Below, piece by piece: positions 6,517 through 10,570 of a stretch of 10,570 bases of DNA (position 1 is the stretch's first letter; each line of letters starts with the position of its first letter). The translations under genes and the position numbers were made by a program. The stretch is from an uncultured Phascolarctobacterium sp. Its GTDB lineage: Bacteria > Bacillota > Negativicutes > Acidaminococcales > Acidaminococcaceae. The DNA is taken from positions 1 to 10,570 of the forward strand of contig URVO01000025.1 of assembly GCA_900551335.1 (NCBI GenBank), read 5' to 3'. Under the pieces are notes generated by a model, which was given only the letters and a program-made list of their open reading frames with translations, was not told the DNA's origin and did no database searches.

Positions 6517-7512
6517 TTAATTAAGGTTCGGCTTGCTGCGCGGACGATCAAGGTCCTTGAGCATCTGCATATCGCGGTCAGTGCCACGGCCTGCAGTTGT
6601 CAGATAGCCGCCAATCATGATGCCGCTTGCGCCGCCATTGAGTGCCATGGATTGCAAATCACGCAGGTTAACCTCACGGCCGCCGGCAGTACGGATTTGT
6701 GCCTTCGGCAATACGAAGCGGAAAACTGCAAATGCGCGCAAGATTTCGAGCGGAGACAGCGGTTTGTTGTTTTCAAACGGTGTGCCCGGAATCGGTGTCA
6801 GCATATTCAGCGGTACGCTGTCAATGCCAAGCTCTTTCAGAGTGAAGGCCCATTCTACACGCTGCTCACGCGTTTCGCCAAGGCCAAGGATACCACCGCT
6901 GCAAACACGCAGGCCAGCAGCCTGGGCATTTTTGATGGTAACGAATTTATCAGCATAAGTATGAGTAGTGCAAATGTTAGGGAAGTTGCTGCCGGCAGTT
7001 TCCAGATTGGAATGGTAGCGGGTTACGCCAACCTTGCGCAGCTCCTGTGCCTGCTCTACGGTAAGAATGCCCAGAGAAGCGCAAACCTCAATGTGCAGCT
7101 CTTCCTTGATGCGCTTCAGAGTGCGGCAGATGTTTTCAAAGTCATCAGCCTTGCTCTGGCCGCGGCCGCTGGTTACGATGGAGAAGCGTACAGCGCCTGC
7201 TTCCTTAGCCTTCTTTGCTGCATTGAAGATTTCCTCTTCGCTCAGCAGACCATATTCCTTAACGCCGGTATGATAATGTGCGGATTGAGCGCAGAACTTG
7301 CAGTTCTCACTGCACTTGCCGCTGCGGCCATTGATGATAGCACAGCAGTCAACCTCATTACCAGCATATTTTTGGCGAATCTTGTCAGCCATGGACAAAA
7401 GCACCATGGTATCGTCATCGCTCACATTTATCAAGTATTCAGCTTCTTCTTTAGTAATATCCTGGCCGTTCAAAACCTTCTCGGCCAAAGCAATAATTTT
7501 TTGCATTATCAT
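6517..7512 (-). CDS. bioB: Biotin synthase (radical SAM)
   Basis: BioB inserts sulfur into dethiobiotin, the last step of biotin synthesis. The 331-residue protein carries the radical-SAM cluster motif C67-SEN-C71-KF-C74, YHSNLET (166-172), VCSGGILGLGET (203-214) and IRTAGGREVN (273-282). Compared with E. coli BioB from memory, the [2Fe-2S] ligands Cys128, Cys188 and Arg260 correspond to Cys144, Cys204 and Arg274. The position of Cys97 is Ser111 (RFSIVTSGRG). Two extra cysteines, 56 and 57, occur just before the radical-SAM motif. ATG 7512 is preferred because AGGG lies six bases upstream; ATG 7506 is possible. No other bio gene lies beside it, and it has its own promoter, operator and terminator, so it is a one-gene unit. 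The cell may make dethiobiotin elsewhere or import it. Confidence 0.95.
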   Translation of the reverse strand: MIMQKIIALAEKVLNGQDITKEEAEYLINVSDDDTMVLLSMADKIRQKYAGNEVDCCAIINGRSGKCSENCKFCAQSAHYHTGVKEYGLLSEEEIFNAAKKAKEAGAVRFSIVTSGRGQSKADDFENICRTLKRIKEELHIEVCASLGILTVEQAQELRKVGVTRYHSNLETAGSNFPNICTTHTYADKFVTIKNAQAAGLRVCSGGILGLGETREQRVEWAFTLKELGIDSVPLNMLTPIPGTPFENNKPLSPLEILRAFAVFRFVLPKAQIRTAGGREVNLRDLQSMALNGGASGIMIGGYLTTAGRGTDRDMQMLKDLDRPRSKPNLN

Positions 7513-7531
7513 TCACATCCCTAATCTTAGT

Positions 7532-7560
7532 AGTTAACCGACGTCCCTCGTTGGTTAACT
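7532..7560. promoter_or_regulatory. Probable BirA (biotin repressor) operator
   Basis: AGTTAACC and GGTTAACT form a perfect inverted repeat with a 13-base spacer. The halves resemble the known bacterial BirA box (GTTAACC...GGTTAAC type), although the spacer is a little shorter than I recall for E. coli. The site begins at the predicted bioB transcription start, a position where a bound repressor would block RNA polymerase. Confidence 0.75.
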
Positions 7561-7566
7561 GTATCT

Positions 7567-7595
7567 ATTATATAGCAGAATCGAGGTTACGTCAA
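7567..7595 (-). promoter_or_regulatory. Sigma-70/SigA promoter of bioB
   Basis: Minus-strand TTGACG (7595-7590), a 17-base spacer, and a perfect TATAAT (7572-7567). The predicted start is about 7560, giving a leader of roughly 48 bases. It shares TTGACGTAA and the exact spacing with the protease promoter at 1829-1857. Confidence 0.82.
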
Positions 7596-7619
7596 CCGTT
7601 AATTTATAATGCGTTAACT
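7591..7619. promoter_or_regulatory. Possible second, degenerate BirA-like site
   Basis: GTCAACC (7591-7597) and GTTAACT (7613-7619) resemble the half-sites of the downstream palindrome and have the same total span of 29 bases. The left half overlaps the -35 of the bioB promoter. The symmetry is imperfect, so this may be coincidence. Confidence 0.35.
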
Positions 7620-7626
7620 CTGTACG

Positions 7627-7657
7627 AAAAAAGCGCTGCGTTAAGCACACGCAGCGC
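7627..7657 (-). terminator. Intrinsic terminator after the CHR transporter pair
   Basis: A perfect 9-bp G+C-rich stem (GCGCTGCGT 7633-7641 with ACGCAGCGC 7649-7657) with a seven-base loop is followed on the minus strand by six T residues. It lies six bases after the second transporter's stop codon. Confidence 0.9.
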
Positions 7658-7663
7658 AAAATA

Positions 7664-8230
7664 TTATCTTATTCCGGCAATGCCCAGCACCAGTCCCAGC
7701 ACACCGCTCAGGCAGAGCGTGCGGATAACGCTCACCTTGTGACGGATGCACCATAAGGAAATCGGCAGGACAATGCAGCCGACTAAATCAACCTTCGTAA
7801 AATCCTTAGGCAGCGTTTCTGTATTCCACAAGGCCAGCAGCACAAAGCTCATGCCGGCAGAACAGATAAGCGCCACAACAGCAGGACGCAGACCGTTCAA
7901 AATGCCACGAATCGGACCGATATCACCATATTTGAAGAACAGCTTCGCTAAAATCAGCACAATGAAAATCGACGGAAAAACAAAGCCCACCGTCGCCGCT
8001 ACTGCACCCGGCAAACCTGCTACCTTCGTACCAACAAATGTCGCTGCATTAATGCCGATTGGTCCCGGCGTCATCTGCGAAATCGTAAAAATATCAATAA
8101 ACTGCGCCATCGTCATCCAGGCGTGATTGTCGATAACCTCGGCCTGAATCAGCGGCATTGACGCATAGCCTCCGCCCACGCAAAAAAGGCCGACCTTGAC
8201 AAAGCTCCAAAAAAGTTCCCAGTAAATCAT
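7664..8230 (-). CDS. Half-size CHR-family transporter, second subunit
   Basis: This 188-residue inner-membrane protein is one CHR (ChrA) domain. The N-terminal signature FVKVGLFCVGGGYASMPLI (10-28) and QMTPGPIGINAATFVG (52-67) are typical, and five or six hydrophobic segments follow. Long ChrA proteins fuse two such domains. Short ones come as adjacent gene pairs, as here, and probably work as heterodimers with opposite membrane orientation. Family members export chromate, but many genomic copies have no proven substrate. The gene starts 12 bases after its partner. AAGGAGG overlaps the partner's TAA and lies seven bases before ATG 8230, which suggests coordinated translation. Nothing nearby points to metal resistance, so chromate is only a family-level guess. 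Confidence 0.9.
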   Translation of the reverse strand: MIYWELFWSFVKVGLFCVGGGYASMPLIQAEVIDNHAWMTMAQFIDIFTISQMTPGPIGINAATFVGTKVAGLPGAVAATVGFVFPSIFIVLILAKLFFKYGDIGPIRGILNGLRPAVVALICSAGMSFVLLALWNTETLPKDFTKVDLVGCIVLPISLWCIRHKVSVIRTLCLSGVLGLVLGIAGIR

Positions 8231-8242
8231 TTGCCAGCCTCC

Positions 8243-8809
8243 TTACGCATACTTTTTATCACGCAGCAGAAAGAAGCCTATAATAGCATCCACAATAACT
8301 GCGTACATCAAATTAACATTAAAGAAATAATTAGCGATAAACGTGCCCGCTATAATCACAAGCGGCAGCGTCAGCTTTTTCTTCAGCTCCTTCTGGAGCA
8401 GGTCAATCGCCACATTGATAATAATCGCCGTCGCACCGCACTGCATCCCCTTTAAAAGCAGCTGGATATACTGGTTGTGCGCAAAGCTGTCATAAGCATA
8501 GAAGATTAGCGTCAGCGTAATCAGCGGCGGCAGAATCGTCGCCAGCAGTGCTACCAGCGTGCCTAAAAAGCCGCCCATGCGATAGCCTAGGATGATAGCC
8601 GAATTTGCTGCCACAACGCCAGGCGCTGACTGCGCAATCGCTACGAGATTGAGCGCGTCCTTATCATCCAGCCATTTATATTCATCAACAAACTTTGCCT
8701 TCAAAAGCGGTATAATAACAAAGCCGCCGCCAATCGTAAAGGCGCTGATAACAAAGGTTGACTTGAAGAGCCTCCAGTAGAAATTTTTCTCTGCTGCTGC
8801 CTCCTGCAT
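8243..8809 (-). CDS. Half-size CHR-family transporter, first subunit
   Basis: This single CHR domain has signature FVISAFTIGGGFVIIPLL (19-36) and AQSAPGVVAANSAIILGYRMGG-like sequence from residue 59. It is largely hydrophobic, with about five membrane segments. ATG 8809 is chosen because AGGGAG (8824-8819) lies nine bases upstream. The frame is open to an ATG at 8854, but that codon lies upstream of the -10 box at 8843-8848 and could not be on the transcript. The ATG at 8827 would leave almost no leader and no Shine-Dalgarno. With this start the protein has exactly the same length, 188 residues, as its downstream partner. The likely role is one half of an anion exporter; the substrate is unproven. 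Confidence 0.9.
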   Translation of the reverse strand: MQEAAAEKNFYWRLFKSTFVISAFTIGGGFVIIPLLKAKFVDEYKWLDDKDALNLVAIAQSAPGVVAANSAIILGYRMGGFLGTLVALLATILPPLITLTLIFYAYDSFAHNQYIQLLLKGMQCGATAIIINVAIDLLQKELKKKLTLPLVIIAGTFIANYFFNVNLMYAVIVDAIIGFFLLRDKKYA

Positions 8810-8842
8810 ATTTAACAACTCCCTCATTTGTAGAATAGAAAT

Positions 8843-8851
8843 ATTATAGCA
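8843..8851 (-). promoter_or_regulatory. Extended -10 promoter of the CHR transporter pair
   Basis: Minus-strand TGCTATAAT combines a perfect -10 (8848-8843) with the TGn extension; no clear -35 is seen. A start near 8836 leaves about 27 bases before ATG 8809 and includes its Shine-Dalgarno. Confidence 0.6.
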
Positions 8852-8893
8852 CAATCAACGATAAAAAGCACTATTAGGCTATGCTATTTCCAA

Positions 8894-8938
8894 TAAAAAA
8901 ACACACCCTGCTGCCGAAATCCTCAGCAGCAGAGTGTG
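8894..8938 (-). terminator. Intrinsic terminator after groEL
   Basis: On the minus strand CACACTCTGCTGC pairs with GCAGCAGGGTGTG as a 13-bp stem with one T-G wobble and an 11-base loop. A run of seven T residues follows. On the plus strand the wobble becomes a C-A mismatch, agreeing with minus-strand use. It lies 50 bases after the groEL stop. Confidence 0.92.
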
Positions 8939-8987
8939 CAATCCTATAGCCTACTCAAGCTATTTTATACAGTTTTTGATGCAGCGA

Positions 8988-10570
8988 TTACATCATACCG
9001 GGCATACCGCCGCCCATCGGAGGCATTGCCGGCATAGCGCCTTCCTTAGCAGGCTTGTCAGCTACAATGGATTCAGTGGTCAGAACCATAGCAGCGATGC
9101 TTGCAGCATTTTGCAGTGCGCTTCTGGTAACCTTAGTCGGGTCAACGATACCAGCAGCAATCATGTCAACATATTCTTCAGTCAGAGCGTTGAAGCCGTA
9201 GCCTTTTTCGCTGCGTTTGATGGTGTCAACAATAACTGCGCCTTCCAGACCGGCATTGTAAGCGATTTGACGAACAGGCTCTTCGATAGCGCGTTTAACG
9301 ATTTCTACGCCAGTCTTTTCGTCGCCGGTAGCTTCGATGTTTGCCAGAGAAGCTTGAACCTGCAGCAGAGCAGTGCCGCCGCCAGCAACAATGCCTTCAG
9401 CAACAGCAGCGCGAGTTGCATTCAGAGCATCCTCAATGCGCAGCTTTTTGTCTTTCAGCTCAACCTCGGTAGCAGCGCCAACCTTGATAACAGCTACGCC
9501 GCCAGCCAGTTTAGCCAGACGCTCTTGCAGTTTTTCTTTATCAAAATCAGAAGTGGTTTCCGGAATTTGTGCACGGATTTGTGCTACGCGAGCAGCGATA
9601 GCATCCTTGTCGCCAAAGCCATCAACGATGGTGGTCAGTTCTTTGGTTACGCGAACCTGACCTGCACGGCCAAGGTCAGCAATAGTTGCGCTGTCCAGCT
9701 TACGGCCAACCTCTTCACTGATAACAGTAGCACCAGTCAGAGTTGCGATATCCTGCAGCATTGCTTTACGACGGTCGCCGAAGCCAGGAGCTTTAACAGC
9801 AACAGCCTTGAAGGTGCCACGCAGCTTGTTGACAACCAAGGTTGCCAGTGCTTCGCCTTCAACATCTTCAGCGATGATGAGCAGCTCGCCGCCGTTTTGA
9901 ACAACCTTTTCCAAAACCGGCATAATGTCGGCAATCATGGTGATTTTTCTATCGGTAATGAATACGTACGGATTGCTCAGTACAGCTTCCATTTTGTCAG
10001 CATCGGTTGCCATGTACGGGGAGATGTAGCCACGGTCGAACTGCATGCCTTCAACAGTTTCCAGATGAGTTTCCATGGTTTTGGATTCTTCAACAGTAAT
10101 AACACCGTCGTCGCCAACCTTTTCCATAGCGTCAGCAATCAGATTGCCGATTTCGTCGTCAGCAGCGGAGATAGAAGCAACCTGTGCTTTTGCAGCTTTG
10201 GTTTCAACCTTTTGGGAAACATTTTTCAGTTCGTCAACGAGAACGTCAACTGCTTTTTTGATGCCTTTTTTCAGAACCATCGGGTTAGCACCGGCAGCAA
10301 CGTTGCGCATGCCTTCGTTAATCATAGCCTGTGCCAGAACGGTAGCAGTAGTGGTGCCGTCGCCAGCAACATCGTTAGTTTTGATGGATACTTCTTTAAC
10401 CAGCTGCGCGCCCATGTTTTCAAACGGATCTTCCAGCTCGATGTCACGAGCAATGGTTACGCCATCGTTAGTGATGGTCGGTGCGCCGAATTTCTTTTCC
10501 AGAACAACGTTACGGCCTTTAGGACCGAGAGTTACTTTTACAGCGTCAGCCAGAGCATTTACGCCACGCT
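8988..10570 (-). CDS. groEL: Chaperonin GroEL (Hsp60), 5' end outside window
   Basis: The large chaperonin subunit forms the double-ring ATP-driven folding chamber with GroES in the cytoplasm. 526 codons are visible; the frame is open through the right edge and begins [20 protein letters not shown]. By comparison with E. coli GroEL this starts near residue 18, so only about 17 codons are missing. The ATP-binding loop [49 protein letters not shown] and the equatorial AGGGTALL are all present. The C-terminus is the usual flexible Gly/Met tail (GGGMPGMM). Nothing suggests a divergent paralogue. A groES gene and a CIRCE or other heat-shock control element would be expected just beyond the right edge but are not in view. 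Confidence 0.98.
   Translation of the reverse strand, partial: RGVNALADAVKVTLGPKGRNVVLEKKFGAPTITNDGVTIARDIELEDPFENMGAQLVKEVSIKTNDVAGDGTTTATVLAQAMINEGMRNVAAGANPMVLKKGIKKAVDVLVDELKNVSQKVETKAAKAQVASISAADDEIGNLIADAMEKVGDDGVITVEESKTMETHLETVEGMQFDRGYISPYMATDADKMEAVLSNPYVFITDRKITMIADIMPVLEKVVQNGGELLIIAEDVEGEALATLVVNKLRGTFKAVAVKAPGFGDRRKAMLQDIATLTGATVISEEVGRKLDSATIADLGRAGQVRVTKELTTIVDGFGDKDAIAARVAQIRAQIPETTSDFDKEKLQERLAKLAGGVAVIKVGAATEVELKDKKLRIEDALNATRAAVAEGIVAGGGTALLQVQASLANIEATGDEKTGVEIVKRAIEEPVRQIAYNAGLEGAVIVDTIKRSEKGYGFNALTEEYVDMIAAGIVDPTKVTRSALQNAASIAAMVLTTESIVADKPAKEGAMPAMPPMGGGMPGMM

Noticed and set aside
6652..7524. 290-codon open frame on the plus strand
   Set aside because: It is the antisense shadow of bioB. 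Its apparent hydrophobicity is a by-product of the complementary codons.
8810..8854. Longer N-terminus for the first CHR protein
   Set aside because: The ATG at 8854 is upstream of the -10 box, and only ATG 8809 has a well-placed Shine-Dalgarno.

Overview
The window looks like chromosome from a diderm Firmicute, most likely Negativicutes. This is inferred from two things. The set rapZ-yvcK-whiA is in the Firmicutes order. The left edge carries a secreted subtilase whose visible C-terminal part resembles the start of an autotransporter passenger, and such proteins need an outer membrane. Every gene is on the minus strand except one small XRE-family regulator. No tRNA, rRNA, CRISPR array or insertion sequence was seen, and no gene-free stretch exceeds about 200 bases.

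Left region (1-2283): an A+T-rich island holds the partial S8 protease gene (minus, running off the left edge) and a divergent XRE regulator (plus). The ~195-base gap between them has a near-consensus promoter for the protease, a hairpin at the predicted 5' end of its mRNA, and repeated short motifs that could be operators for the regulator. A bidirectional terminator at 2239-2283 closes the island.

Middle region (2307-6408): a tightly packed operon, transcribed rapZ - yvcK - whiA - polysaccharide deacetylase, starts from an extended -10 promoter. Gaps are 11 and 22 bases, and the last two genes overlap by four bases. The first three link nucleotide-sugar/RNA signalling, envelope metabolism and cell division. 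The deacetylase sits where many Bacillus-type genomes carry an HPr/Crh gene.

Right region (6431-10570): three separate units follow, each with its own terminator. The first is a solitary bioB under a near-consensus promoter with a BirA-like palindrome exactly at the predicted transcription start. Its biotin synthase has serine where the classical [2Fe-2S] cysteine is expected. The second is a pair of equal-length (188-residue) half-size CHR-family transporters. The third is groEL, lacking only about its first 17 codons at the right edge.

Most of the window is ordinary housekeeping DNA. The parts most worth a second look are the protease/XRE module with its Glu-for-Asp active site and structured control region, and the bioB unit.
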